Source: Siphonodentalium dalli (taxonomy: Eukaryota > Mollusca > Scaphopoda > Gadilida > Siphonodentaliidae). From it: a stretch of 64,000 nt of DNA. This document shows, one piece after another, positions 10,492-22,068 of this stretch; position 1 is the stretch's first letter; the number at the start of each line of letters is the position of its first letter. The position numbers were made by a program, and so were the translations under genes. The notes under the pieces were generated by a model that did no database searches, had not been told where the DNA came from, and was given only the letters and a program-made list of their open reading frames with translations. The DNA lies in assembly GCA_032622095.1 (NCBI GenBank), contig CP136061.1, positions 214,488,373-214,552,372 on the forward strand. The letters run 5' to 3'.

Positions 10492-12500
10492 GTCTAGGTT
10501 GTTGTTGTTGTTGTTGATGTGATTACTGAGAACAAATGAGATAGTCATCAGTGGCACAAATGGGAAATGTCTGACCTACACAGGTGATATGCGTACGCTA
10601 ACCCATAAGTGGGACCTTTCAATTCAATAGTTTTATTGCCTTCGTCAAGAAAATATATGACATACAAGACAAAATACAAAATACAAAATCAAAATACAAT
10701 ATACATCACGCACGCGCCACCATAACGATCACACCACGCATCCTGACTTTCCAAAAAATGATCTGGTCCCCCACTGACTATCCCTTCCAGTGTCGTGTTG
10801 CGACACATGGCAGCTGATAATCAGGTAGGGCCCAGTGCCATCACATGCGTACTTAAAACCACCCACCACCACTAGCAATTCATTTTTAAATACATTAATT
10901 GAATACGGATTACAATTATTGCTCTATAGATACATATTATCATATTTTGAATTTGTACGGATTATCTTAGTTAATTAAGCCTATCATTGAAAGGGTGTAT
11001 TCGTACATGTATCTGTAATAGGGTGGTGTGTGGTGTTACTCACTGTCTTACTCGCCTTACACCTCTCATTCATAGGAGAACATATTACATTAAGCTTAAA
11101 TTTTACGTGTTTTACAGGTTTCAACTAACTTTTAGAAGCAATCATTTCATATAATGTAATGGTCCATATACGGCATATAGGTCATATAATAGGGCATGCA
11201 ATAATATTTTTGGTCAGCAATATATCTGTGATAATTACGATTTGGCATGGTATATTTTAAATTATATTAATATATTCGGGTCATCGGACCACCAGATCAG
11301 TGGCAATTTAACTCATGTCCCCCTTTATTGGTCTTTGGGCATACCGGGTAGTTAGCCTCACTTGTGTCAAGGTCGTGTAATTAGGTCAGCACGTGCTGAC
11401 CTGCTTATAAATGGAATGCGGTGTCTGGGCGAGTCGCTTCAGTGACCTAGTGATTATCTTTACCAGTGCGACAAAAGTGGTCGGAATGTTTAGTTTTTCA
11501 TCAGGATTTTATTTCCTATCATCCAATGTGGATTTATGCTGTGGAAACTCGACATTTGTGTTAATTGGTATACGGAAAACGTTCAACTTATATTTTACTT
11601 CCGAAGTTCCGTCAATAATAATAAATCAAATTCAATTGTTACCGGTATTAAATTCAATATGTTCGCACATTCGGATATATATTGAAACATGGTAGTATTG
11701 ATACTTTGTCAGATTCAGCTCAGTTCACACCGCAGTGCTTTTTAATGGCAATTAGTCACAAGGGAATTCATGATAGATTGAAGGACTAATATCTATGCTG
11801 CTCAAAGGGTGAGTATAGTCCACTTGATACTAGTGGTAGGGTTTACAAGTATGCTCTACAGTTTCCAGACACTTGTTAATGATTTATTCACAAAAGTATA
11901 TGCAGATGCCTTAATTTTAAATAATAAATTATATTATAGATTACACTGGAATATACCTAACTCATCCACAAATGGCACAATCGGCCATTAAATACAATTT
12001 CAGCCCAAGTGTCAAGGAACTTCGTTTAACACCTCTCACTCTGTTCCACCATTCTCAGCAACTAATTAATGGTACACTTTTTATCTATATAGTTAAATGG
12101 TTAGCCTTTTGCTAATTAGGAGCTGCTGACAGCTGTCCATCTGAATTTATGATATTTATGATGTTTAATACCGGTACCTACATGGAAAGTGCGGTACATC
12201 AAAATCATTGGAATTGGCTGTCTCATTTAAGTGTCAGATGTAAATTGTAACATCTTAAATTAAAGTCATATGTAGATTTTAACATTTATAGTCTGAGAGA
12301 AAGCAGCAATTTATTTGTGCAAGTGCTTACCCATTACTATCAGTATTACTAATGTAGTTGAGCCAGAGTGAGAGGTTTTATGTTCAGACATGATGATTAT
12401 TATTTATCAAATTTATGATTAAACATCATATACATTTTTATACAAATCAAATAATAATTATTTTGGATTTGATTTGTAATTTATAATGAAAATATATACA
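10492..12500. other. Non-coding; probable LINE-A 3' UTR and spacer
   Basis: A (GTT)n run at about 10498-10516 follows the LINE-A stop and is probably 3' UTR. A short (ACAAAAT)n-type repeat lies at about 10663-10705. The rest is AT-rich, without a recognisable gene. A 20-bp palindrome near a TATA-like box is listed separately. Confidence 0.5.
11383..11410 (+). promoter_or_regulatory. Perfect 20-bp palindrome next to a TATA-like box
   Basis: AGGTCAGCACGTGCTGACCT (11383-11402) is a perfect palindrome. It holds two inverted AGGTCA half-sites 8 bp apart, of the kind bound by nuclear receptors, and a central CACGTG E-box. TATAAA follows 4 bp after it (GCTTATAAATGG). A promoter is therefore possible, but no convincing gene follows: the 94-codon frame from 11411 resembles nothing. 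Chance or an old repeat remains possible. Confidence 0.25.
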
Positions 12501-12800
12501 CAATTTATACAATTAAGTATACTCTCCATATGAGAGGTCAATTCAGTCTGGTGCTAGTCTTACATGGCCGCCATGCCATCACGGTTAGCTATAATTCCAT
12601 CAATATCGATGGTGTTGCCATATGCAGCAACATGTATAGTCGGGTTTGTAATGTTTAGTGCCTGAAGCACTAGTACATAGTGGGCCTTAATTCCCGGGTT
12701 ATGTCATTCTCACTTCATATAAGTGGGTATTGTGTATGCGGTAAATTCACATTTCATTTGATAGGGGTTGGGGCTGCTAAATTGTAAATCATTAGTGTTT

Positions 12801-15800
12801 CTAAGCACATAAAATCTTAGGTATTTCTCTGATAAGTCTTACAATTGGCTTTAATTTATCAGTGTTCAAATTAAATAACTCATTTAGTTTGAACACACTT
12901 GGTCTTTCATAGAAGTACTTATCCATACATTTCATTCGGAGTGTTTTGAGTTTTTTGCACACTAAAATAGCATGATATTCATCACCTATACCTTCATTAC
13001 AGGCTTTACAAATTCTCTTTGAGAGATCCAATTCCTCCCAATCACCAGTTTCTATAGGGAGTCTATGGTTTCTGGTTCTAAATCTTGCTATGACCTTTGC
13101 ATCTGATTGATTGAAGTATTTGAGATATGGTTCCATTGCATAATTGTGTTTAACTGCTCTATAAAATATGTATTTATTAGAAGTATCAAGTTTACCCCTC
13201 CATTCTTGCATGTGCATATCTCTTAGTCTATCCCTTGTTGCATTTTTGAACCATTTACTTCTACATAAATTTTGGTCACTCCAAATAAATGACATTCCAG
13301 TTTCATTTAATATTTTTCTGATGCCATTCACCCATTTAAAGGCACGCTTAGTTTTTTTACTACAAATCATTGAATCATATAGTATTTTTGTCAATTTCCA
13401 GCCTTCGCCTTCAATTATTCTGGTCCAGTAACATAACATTTTGTGTTTAATTATAGTTGTAACTGGGATTATGCCCAGTTCACCATATACCATAGCAGTC
13501 GGTGTTGTAGTTTTCAAGCCCAAGATGAATTTAAAAAACCATAACTCTGTTGTCTCAATCATAGCATTAGAACCATATCCCCATACTTCACATCCATACG
13601 TGAGGGTTGGTAAGATTGCTTTATTATATATATCAATTATAACATCAAAGGTTAGATGTGATTTTCTCATTTTGTGAATGAGTGAGAACATAGCCTTTTT
13701 GGCCGCAGCACACCTTTTTTTCTTTTCATCAATAAATAATTGGTTCTCATTGCTAAATGTCACCCCAAGATACTTATAACTTTTGGATAATTCTATAGGC
13801 TCATTTCCAATATAGAAGATCTCATCTTCATATTTCCCTTGGCCAAATACAACTATTTTTGTTTTAGAGCAGTTAATGCCGAGTTTCCAGTCTAGACAGT
13901 ATTGATGATAAAAATCTAGGATTTCTTCTAATCCCTCAGCTGTGTCAGCCATGAGTATGGTATCATCAGCATATAAAAGTGAAAACAGTTTAACAAATCT
14001 GTGCATTGCTTTACCACTCAAGGCTGACAAAGCTAGGGGATTTTGACAGTTTTGGCCAAGGTATGACTCCAGATCATTCAGATATAGGGCAAAAAGTATC
14101 GGGGAGAGATTTTCACCTTGCCTCACGCCAATTGGACATTTAAAAAGGGGGGAAATCTTTTCATCAACTGAAACACATGATTTTATATCCTGATACATAC
14201 TTTGTATGACCTTTAATAATTTTCCATCAATACCTGATGAGATAAGTTTATACCAAAGACCATTCCTCCAGACACTGTCAAAAGCCTTAGACAGGTCTAT
14301 GAAGGCACAATATAAACTACCATTAATAGAATTGGTTAACTCAATCATCGAATTCAATGTATGTATGTGGTCAATGGTGGAATAGTTTGGCCGAAATCCA
14401 GCTTGATTTACAGAGAGGATGCCATTTATTTCTAGGAATGAGTATATTCTCTTACTGAGTATACTAGTAAACAATTTGGCCAAACAGCTGACAAGTGTAA
14501 TTTGTCTATAGTTATCAGGGGAAGAAAATTTCCCAGATTTATAAATTGGTTTAATAAGTCCAATACTCCACTCTTTGGGTATATGTCCAGTTTTGAGAAT
14601 CAGATTAAAATATTTAAGATAAACTATTTTCATTTTAGGGTAGGAACCTCTGATATACTCATTTGTAACTTTATCGATTCCAGGTGCTTTCCCTGTTTTT
14701 AGACCTTGTACTGCCTTTTCGACCTCTTCGATATTAATATCTCGATTCAGTAATGATGTATCGTAGTTTGGTTTTACAGACTCTGGGAGCGGAGTATCAA
14801 CACATCCTGTAACATTTGAAAAATGGGAATAGAATTCATCAACTGAGGGCATGGGGTGATGACATTTTTTATCATCTATACTATTAATAAGTTTCCAATA
14901 TTCCCTCGGATTTGTGCCTTTAAGGCTCTTAACTCTGTTTTGAAACTCAATATTGTATTTGAACTTACTTCTGCGCATTGCGACCTTATATGCCCTTCTA
15001 CATTCTAACAAATTGGTATGATTTTGGGGAGATTTATAGATCAGATAGATTTTCCTTGCTTTTCTATATTTCTTCCTTGTGTTGGAGCAATCACTATCAA
15101 ACCATGGTGCTTTAGATTTATTTTTTGGAAACCCACCGTTCCTCTTCTTTTTGGAACCCAATATATCTGTTGCATTTTGTAACAAGTTACTTGTCAAAAT
15201 TTCTGAGAATTCAGATAATTCTTTATCACTCAATTCACTATTATCTTGCATTTGATTCAAAATTTCTACAAGATTCTGTACTGAATCATCTGTGAAAGTT
15301 TCGGAGAACTGCACACCTTTTTCGCTTGTCCATGGTTTAATAGTGATTGTTTCATTCAGATTTGTACAATTTACTGAAGGAATTTCTTCTTCATTGCATG
15401 ATATTGAAATTTTCACAGTTAAGGGACAATGTGCATCAGATAAAAGACTATCTTGGTCATGTACATGCAAATCATTAATTAATTTGCATGCAAATGGTGA
15501 GCAAATTACATAGTCAATTAGGCTGATGTCTTTGAATGTAGTTGTGCCAATTGCTCTGTCTGTTCCAACTCTACCATTGCATATAAGTAGTTTTGCAGTC
15601 TTACATATATCAATTAATTTGAAACCATAATTATTTGTCTTTCTATCTTGTGAGACTCTTGTTAGTGAAAACTGATCCAAGCCACCACCATAATCAATTA
15701 ATTCTATCATTTCTTCCTCATCTTCATAATCAATCAATTGAGCTGTTCGAGCATTAAAATCACCAATAAGGATAATTTTGTCAGTTATAAGTAGCTTTTC

Positions 15801-16214
15801 AATAATCATTGCATAAAGCTTATTTGCCCATTCCGGGGAGGCATACCTGCTATTCTCTGGGGGTACGTAAATATTACCAATTACAATTGGGGGATTCCCA
15901 TTGTCACTGTTAATTTTGAACCATTGAGCGATGTCATTAGTGTCGCTAGTTTCAAACAACTCTACCACATGTACAAGCTCGTCCTTAACCAGTAGGCCTA
16001 TACCACCCGACCTAAAGACAGCAATATCAGCTCTGTTTTTCATTGAGACTGTATGGTAGCCAGGAACCCGGACCACATCAGTGCTGTCTGTTTTTGTTTC
16101 TTGAAAGCATAATATATCATAAGCACTGATGTATTCCAGGAACTCTGGCTCACATACTTTTGAATTGATCCCACACACATTCAAAGATAGAATTTGCAGG
16201 TAGGTCCTCCCCAC
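12801..16214 (-). CDS. LINE-B ORF2: endonuclease-reverse transcriptase, 1,137 codons
   Basis: It copies element RNA at a nicked genomic target. The N-terminal APE-type endonuclease spans about residues 5-270 with Asn12 (SLNVCGI), Glu39 (FQETK), Tyr116 (IYVPPE), Asp152/Asn154 (GDFNAR) and a His in SDAHCPL. The RT has NYRQITLVSCLAKLF, NQAGFRPNYST, FIDLSKAFDSVW, GVRQGENLSPILF and YADD (Tyr748). A C-terminal CKAC...H..C motif follows RFRTRNHRLPIETGDW. No RNase H domain is seen. The frame opens at GTG; the first in-frame ATG is codon 58, beyond Asn12 and Glu39. Translation therefore probably needs read-through of the ORF1 TGA, re-initiation, or a non-ATG start. NYRQI has Gln where Pro is usual. 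Clade: CR1/Jockey-like group, not resolved. Confidence 0.92.
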   Translation of the reverse strand: MGRTYLQILSLNVCGINSKVCEPEFLEYISAYDILCFQETKTDSTDVVRVPGYHTVSMKNRADIAVFRSGGIGLLVKDELVHVVELFETSDTNDIAQWFKINSDNGNPPIVIGNIYVPPENSRYASPEWANKLYAMIIEKLLITDKIILIGDFNARTAQLIDYEDEEEMIELIDYGGGLDQFSLTRVSQDRKTNNYGFKLIDICKTAKLLICNGRVGTDRAIGTTTFKDISLIDYVICSPFACKLINDLHVHDQDSLLSDAHCPLTVKISISCNEEEIPSVNCTNLNETITIKPWTSEKGVQFSETFTDDSVQNLVEILNQMQDNSELSDKELSEFSEILTSNLLQNATDILGSKKKRNGGFPKNKSKAPWFDSDCSNTRKKYRKARKIYLIYKSPQNHTNLLECRRAYKVAMRRSKFKYNIEFQNRVKSLKGTNPREYWKLINSIDDKKCHHPMPSVDEFYSHFSNVTGCVDTPLPESVKPNYDTSLLNRDINIEEVEKAVQGLKTGKAPGIDKVTNEYIRGSYPKMKIVYLKYFNLILKTGHIPKEWSIGLIKPIYKSGKFSSPDNYRQITLVSCLAKLFTSILSKRIYSFLEINGILSVNQAGFRPNYSTIDHIHTLNSMIELTNSINGSLYCAFIDLSKAFDSVWRNGLWYKLISSGIDGKLLKVIQSMYQDIKSCVSVDEKISPLFKCPIGVRQGENLSPILFALYLNDLESYLGQNCQNPLALSALSGKAMHRFVKLFSLLYADDTILMADTAEGLEEILDFYHQYCLDWKLGINCSKTKIVVFGQGKYEDEIFYIGNEPIELSKSYKYLGVTFSNENQLFIDEKKKRCAAAKKAMFSLIHKMRKSHLTFDVIIDIYNKAILPTLTYGCEVWGYGSNAMIETTELWFFKFILGLKTTTPTAMVYGELGIIPVTTIIKHKMLCYWTRIIEGEGWKLTKILYDSMICSKKTKRAFKWVNGIRKILNETGMSFIWSDQNLCRSKWFKNATRDRLRDMHMQEWRGKLDTSNKYIFYRAVKHNYAMEPYLKYFNQSDAKVIARFRTRNHRLPIETGDWEELDLSKRICKACNEGIGDEYHAILVCKKLKTLRMKCMDKYFYERPSVFKLNELFNLNTDKLKPIVRLIREIPKILCA

Positions 16215-16220
16215 GTACCC

Positions 16221-17390
16221 TCATTGCATACTAGCCTGTTGCCCACTTCCCTTATTGGCCTTATTCTTATATGGTGGGGGCTTGGGTGGGTTCACTAACG
16301 TGTTATTTATATAAAGTTTATCATGGACAATTCTTGCATAATCGCCCTTATCTCTGACAGTCTTCACCATGGGATAGAGAACTTCTTTCCTGTACTTTTG
16401 TACTTCTTTAGGGAATTGTTCATTCACATAGACTTTGTCTTGAGAAGTGAGGTTCTTCGCCATTTTCTTCACTAATTCCTTCTGCTTATAGAATGTAAAT
16501 TTTGCAACAATTGGTCTACACTGGGAGCGGTCATTACTCTTCTCACCAATTCGGTGTGCCCGGTCTATTAGTATACGGTCTTTTATCTTCAGTTTTTCCT
16601 TGAAGAACTCCTGTAGAATATCCTCTATTGTGGTTTTGTTATCCCCACCATGCATGTTTCCCTGGGTTTCTTCTATGCCAGTAAATATTAAATTCTCCCT
16701 CATACTTCTCCCTTGCAAATCCACCACAGTAGCTGATATTTCATCAATCTTTATAGAGCAAGAGTTCATTGTGGTTTTCAATTCATCATTTTGAGTTTCC
16801 AGTTTTGCCAGTCTTCTCTTTATTTGTTCATTATCCAATATAATGTTGTGAATACTCTGTGGGTCGCTTCGTGTATCTGGTTTAACACTTTCTATAACTT
16901 TAACTCTAGAATCCAAGTCACCCACATCTGTCTCTACTTTGGTCATTCTTGTTTTCAGCCCATCAATATCAGCTCTCAGTAATCCTATATTCCCTAATCG
17001 ATTGGTAATTTCTTTCAAGGAGTCTTTAATGTCTTTCAAATCACTTTGTCTACATATAGGATCGTTAAAGTTCTCTGTATTATTTGAAAAAGTTGCATCA
17101 CTGTCCGCCATTCTTGTGTATATTGCAGGTACAGTTGTGTTCAAAATATCACCTAAGTCCGTTTCAACAGCATTTTGCGTATTTTTCTCAGCAATTTCAC
17201 ATTCTATACCTATTGGAATTTCATTTACCATAGCTAGACTATCTGTAATGACTGAGGATATATCTGCTAACGATGTTTCAGTTCGAAAGTCTGGCTTACC
17301 GCAGAATTCCCGTGATGGCTGACATGGCGGCGCCGGTGGTGACAACTCAGTGGACGCTTTCCGCTTGTTATCGACATCCTTTTCATCCAT
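16221..17390 (-). CDS. LINE-B ORF1: L1 ORF1p-like RNA-binding protein, 389 codons
   Basis: It starts at ATG (17388-17390) and ends at TGA (16221-16223). The N-terminus (1-110) is polar, with a Pro-rich patch. Residues about 115-228 show heptad-rich coiled coil (DIKDSLKEITNRLGNIG, LAKLETQNDELKTTM). From residue 230, MRENLIFTGIEE opens an RRM-like domain, continuing with LKIKDRILIDRAHRIGE and RPIVAKFTFYKQKELV. A C-terminal domain (about 310-365) has VYVNEQFPKEVQKYRKEV and ARIVHDKLYIN. This order is that of L1-type ORF1 proteins, which trimerise, coat element RNA and act as chaperones. The first residues of ORF2 lie only six bases further on in the same frame, so a fused ORF1-ORF2 product is possible. 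Confidence 0.9.
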   Translation of the reverse strand: MDEKDVDNKRKASTELSPPAPPCQPSREFCGKPDFRTETSLADISSVITDSLAMVNEIPIGIECEIAEKNTQNAVETDLGDILNTTVPAIYTRMADSDATFSNNTENFNDPICRQSDLKDIKDSLKEITNRLGNIGLLRADIDGLKTRMTKVETDVGDLDSRVKVIESVKPDTRSDPQSIHNIILDNEQIKRRLAKLETQNDELKTTMNSCSIKIDEISATVVDLQGRSMRENLIFTGIEETQGNMHGGDNKTTIEDILQEFFKEKLKIKDRILIDRAHRIGEKSNDRSQCRPIVAKFTFYKQKELVKKMAKNLTSQDKVYVNEQFPKEVQKYRKEVLYPMVKTVRDKGDYARIVHDKLYINNTLVNPPKPPPYKNKANKGSGQQASMQ

Positions 17391-17560
17391 TTAGGCTTTT
17401 ATCGGCGTACATACACTCTTGATGTAGTTTAAATCATCATCCGTCGCTATTCCTTGACAATACTTCGTTTTTAACGTGAATTTTCTAGAAAAATCGTCGG
17501 ACAAGTCGCAGAGTGTGATCAGCTATCGCACCGCGTCACGTGATTCAGTGGGATGCATGT

Positions 17561-20500
17561 CATGTGTGTTGGTCTGACATGTCCCTGATGTGACCCTTAA
17601 TATTATGACCGATACACTCCTGACCTTGTGGTAAATGTAGACAAATCAACTTATTTATTATTCCGGCATTCCCTTTATAAAGAAATGGAGATAATTGCCC
17701 CTCCCCATTTACTAATATTATTAGTAACATGACAGACATTGTCTGATTTTACCATTGTAGGCTCCAGTCGAATTAATTGTTTGTTAAGCAACCATTATTG
17801 TATAATTTCCTAATGTGTAAACCAAAATGTTGTTGTGTTATACATATATATATTTATATGACTCTATGAGTAGTCTTATCAACAGATCAATGACTCATAT
17901 TAATAAAATGATTTGTAACACAAGCAGCCTCATTCACAATGTATGCATAATGTACCATCAGACAGTGCCATTTACACTTGTAAACACAAAATCAACGGGC
18001 AGACAGGCAGAAATAATCCTGAGCCGAAAATGAAAAATCTCAGCACACGTGGCAAATCCGACCACGAAAACATCTAAAAAGTATTTAATGCGATTTTCTG
18101 GGAGAAAACAGGTACATCGAATTTTAGAAATTTTCACGAATCCACGATTGTGTTCGAATGCCCAGAACGGAGTAACCCAGATGGACCCAACTGAAGCTTA
18201 GTTACCCTGTGCAGAGGGTACTAAAAACCGAGAGAATACTTTTTAAAAGCTCAATCGAGGGCAGAGTATTTATATCAGCGCTAATAACGACAGAGTAAGA
18301 TTATTATCGCTGTTGGATAATTATATACGGCATGTATGCATGGTACATATTGCAATAATCCCGCCTGCCCCATGTATATAATGTATATAACTATATGTCA
18401 TGTAAATATGTTAAATGTCTCAATACCCATGTAATTTTGAGTGACGAGAATAAACAAACAATTGGTAATACCTAAGTACACTCAGTGAACAACATGGCGA
18501 CAGCAAAAGCATATCATAACAGGGCCACTATCACTGACGTTGCCTCGCGCAGCATATAATATAGGTAATTTTGTTATTATATGCTTACAAAGTTGGCAAA
18601 TTAGATTAGATGGCAAATTACGCATATTTCTGTGATAGGGGTCGTAGATTAAGTAGCCATATTTATATTTGTGTACACTGTTGTTTATTGTGCATTCCTA
18701 TGTGATTTGTTCTCATGCGACTTTCATTCTTTCTTCGAACCAGTATCAACTGGTGTAAGAATAAACTGCTTTGGTCTGCTGATAGTTGATTCATTTTTTG
18801 TCTGGCCTAAACTGACGCGACTCATAGTGAATTGTCAATTATCAGAGTACTGATGAGCGCTCGTTCACTATCAGTAATCAAATTGTGATCACAGCAATCT
18901 GCGACACGTGATCTACAGCAATGTAAACATCCCCTTATGCAAGGCAACATACGGTCGACTCGCATGTTTTAGAGAATGCTTTGGCACATGGTCTTTAATG
19001 TTGCGCCAGCGCAGCTTGAATGCTTTAATGAACTCAATCGTGAGTTAACACGCGTTAGAGTTTACAAACATATTTACACTATTTACATATAATAATGCTG
19101 TAGGATCCGTCACCAAAGAGCTGACCAACAACCACATGGCACCTAATACTCTGCATTTGAAAGTTCCGTTGTCAGCCATTCAAAGCGGGGTAATTCTAAA
19201 TTTCACTCCGTGTATTACACGCTTGATCCTGAAGTATGCAGTGTTATTGTAATAAATACAAATCTGTATGGATCCTGTTGACATCACAGGTTGCGTTCAC
19301 CCGTCCTAGAATCCGTGAATTAAAACAAAATACAGGCTTTAAAGGGTACTGTACGCCATTTTCAATAAATTCCTGGTAATAACAACGATTTAATATCGAT
19401 AATATATAGATAACTAAGTGACTTGAGTCGAAGATGTATTCTGGAAACGGTCAGTTTAATAGGTTATCTTTAAATCAAAGCTAATAGTTTGATATAAATT
19501 TAATTTATGGCTGGAGGCTTAAAATAAATTACGAATTTCCGTGTACAAGACGTAATCCAAATAATTCACGGATAGTGGATTGGGCAACGCGTGGCACACA
19601 TGATCGTACAAAACATGATATTGATACGGGGCGTAAACTCAAGCCACTCACTGACAAATGACTATACAATTAACTATATGAGTAAATATGGGACTAGTAT
19701 GCATATAATATATCATTTATTTAATACATTTGCTTGAAAACTTTCCAAAAATTACTCGACAACGACAATTTGTATTTTCACATTCCAGCTAATCTGCCAT
19801 CCGTAACATTACTTCGTACTCAACAGACATTCAAATAATGGAAATCTGGTACCTTATTCTACGTCTCAGAGACTATAGAAACCAACAACAACATTTGAGT
19901 ACAGTATCCCTTTTATAAAAGGTTTATTTAGGCAGGGCTTGTTTTGCCATGCATGTCTGGTGATGCTTTTATTTTATAGTTCCGGTTTCATGCCTGAGAC
20001 GTAAAAGATTTTTAGCGGAAAAATACACATGTATCAATGTCACCACAGCGTAGTGTTCTAAATTGTAACATTTAAAGGGGTTAAAGGCACTCGAAGTGTG
20101 TAAATGTGCAAAAAATATATAATTCTGTAAACTTATCATTATACCAAGAACAACATGGTTAAATAGATAAACTGTTTTGTTATATTCATTAATGATATTT
20201 CTCCAATTACGACATTTGGCGTTTTTGAAACCATTGTTATGTAACTATAAGCTATGGAACGCGGGTATAAGCTTGTCATTTCTATCAATTCGCTTAGTCT
20301 ATTCGGAGCATATGAAGTGTGAAAATAGGATATATCTATTCTATAAGCCTACTTTGGCCTAATCAATATTACATGAGCGTTATTATAGGGGTCCAAATAT
20401 AATTCTGCGCGTATATGTAATTGCACAAATAGGCGGACATGGCTAATATCAACATAAATTTACGTATCCGTACGTTTTGTGATACCCAAAATATATGTAA

Positions 20501-20860
20501 GAAAAAATGATAGCAGGGGGATGCTCGTATCCCGGTCCCACAGTAGAGGCACCCCTGTCTTGGACTCCGGTAGTGGAAACTTCACTAATGGTGTCCAGAA
20601 CAGTCTACCTTGCGGCAGTTTATAAAATAAAAGTAACAAAACCATAGGATATAAGTCTAGACTACCTTGGATTAACCGATCTTTATCATATTCCCGTGTA
20701 AAAAGCAAATGATAAATTAAACGCTCTTTATTAAGGGAGTGGCATATTCGCCCGAAACTAATAAACAAGGTGTCATAACTCATGTGAAAAATTGTCGGGC
20801 GGATTCGAAACTCGAACTTGACCCGTACCCTGGACCAGTAAAATTCTAGACCAAATTCCA
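17561..20860. other. Unassigned AT-rich spacer
   Basis: Only short, unconvincing frames are present. TATATA-rich patches lie near 17840 and 18370. No LINE, MITE terminus, splice-bounded exon or RNA gene was recognised. Confidence 0.4.
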
Positions 20861-20869
20861 GTCAATTCA

Positions 20870-21150
20870 GTTTGGAGCCACCAAGGCCCTCATATGGGGA
20901 CGAACATGGGAGGAAATCCCAACGAAAAGTGGGCCATAATATATAGTGGAAGTTGGCCGGCGGTCACCGAATACGGACCCGACCTGCACTCTGTGTTAGA
21001 AAACCCAAATACTAAAATACATTTTATCCAGTTGATACTATCTAAAGTTATCATACATACATCAAAAGCGAGTGGATGGACGGACAGACCGACAGACGGT
21101 CGGACAGATCAATCACATAATGCGTACGTTTTATTGCGGGGACAGTAGGG
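20870..21150. repeat. Dispersed-repeat fragment ending in GGACGGACAGACC-type minisatellite
   Basis: The stretch runs from CCAAGGCCCTCATATGGGG to a short GGACGGACAGACCGACAGA run at about 21077-21107. Similar GGACG/GGACAGAC runs end the tandem repeat at 44417-44990. It looks like the edge of a dispersed repeat. Confidence 0.35.
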
Positions 21151-21307
21151 GGTTTCGAATTTCATAACGAATATAGTTACATCTATGTTTAGCAAATCGT
21201 GGTCGTAAAATTCAGGAATTGCAAAAAATTCGTTTCGCAAAAATAATGACGGCGATTAGGATTACTGAAAACAGCAGTACATGGATAATCGTGAGATTTT
21301 CACCTTT

Positions 21308-21460
21308 TTCAACCCTTCCATGACTGGAGCTTCCTGAAATTTTACGAAAACGCCATGCCAATGCATTCTATTCAGTATATATTCGAGTCTCATAAAGAGG
21401 GAATTGTATATATAAGAGAATACATTGGCCTAACAGTATTAACATTGACCTTGCAAGTCA
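21308..21460. mobile_element. MITE-E copy, decayed
   Basis: It begins CAACCCTTCCATGACTGGAG, as does the full copy at 49794 (TTAACCCTTCCATGACTGG). It continues through a damaged form of the inner palindrome (GCCAATGCATTCT ... AAGAGAATACATTGGC) to ATTGACCTTGCAAGTCAGTG, which also occurs in the 49794 copy. The right end is not clear. Confidence 0.6.
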
Positions 21461-21625
21461 GTGAATTATCTTATACATTCGCGGCTTTATAAGTGTGGAC
21501 TGTGTGGTACAATAAAACTAATTGACTTTAGGTCAAGTTTAATGGGTAAGAGATTGGACATTCTGAAAATAGAAGATCGAGCCCGAATGAAGAGACCTAT
21601 TTCTGAATGTCCAGTTGCGAGTCCG

Positions 21626-22068
21626 TTAAAGGTACTCAATCCGATTCGATTGTCCCCATATAATCAGATTCCACCAACAACAACATTTTTTAGAAATGCC
21701 GCTTCAGTTATCAGAATCGAATAATTGCCCAAAAATAATGCTAACCACTTTCAACTATAGTATAACATTTCCCGAAACGTGTTATTTATAAACATTTTGT
21801 TCGACGAAATCTGGCGTTATTATCAACACAAAGCTTCTTGATTTTAGAGTTATCCATCTGCATCCGCAATTTGTTCAGAGACCGTCGGCTCATCGACTTT
21901 TTACTGGGCAACTAATCAGTCTCGATGGTGAAAAATAGATTTCAAAAATCGATATCTAATAACTCTTTGATATATATAGGTGGGTTCCTCGACTCGAATA
22001 AATTTGTTTTTCCCCGAATCCAAATAAATAGTAATTGAGGGGCGCTTAATCTGATTATGCATCTTTAA
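21626..22068 (+). mobile_element. MITE-C copy, diverged
   Basis: TTAA at 21626-21629 is followed by AGGTACTCAATCCGATTC; TTAA at 22065-22068 is preceded by TCTGATTATGCATCT, the diverged mirror end. The right half keeps TTGATTTTAGAGTTATCCATC and GGTGGGTTCCTCGACTCGAA. Its left half resembles the copy beginning at 53710 more than the perfect fold-back at 41807, so a subfamily exists. Confidence 0.75.

Larger units (their letters stand above)
12500..17560 (-). mobile_element. LINE-B, apparently intact two-ORF non-LTR retrotransposon
   Basis: On the minus strand: 5' UTR (about 17391-17560), ORF1 (17390-16221), ORF2 (16214-12801), then a 3' UTR of perhaps 300 bp. Both ORFs are free of internal stops and the endonuclease and RT residues are present, so recent or current activity is possible. 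ORF1 and ORF2 lie in the same frame, separated by TGA and two sense codons. The outer borders are estimates; I could not identify a target-site duplication or a poly(A)/simple-repeat tail with certainty. Confidence 0.85.

Noticed and set aside
20460-20783. 107-codon minus-strand frame as a gene
   Set aside because: No motif, composition or splice support; surrounded by non-coding AT-rich DNA.
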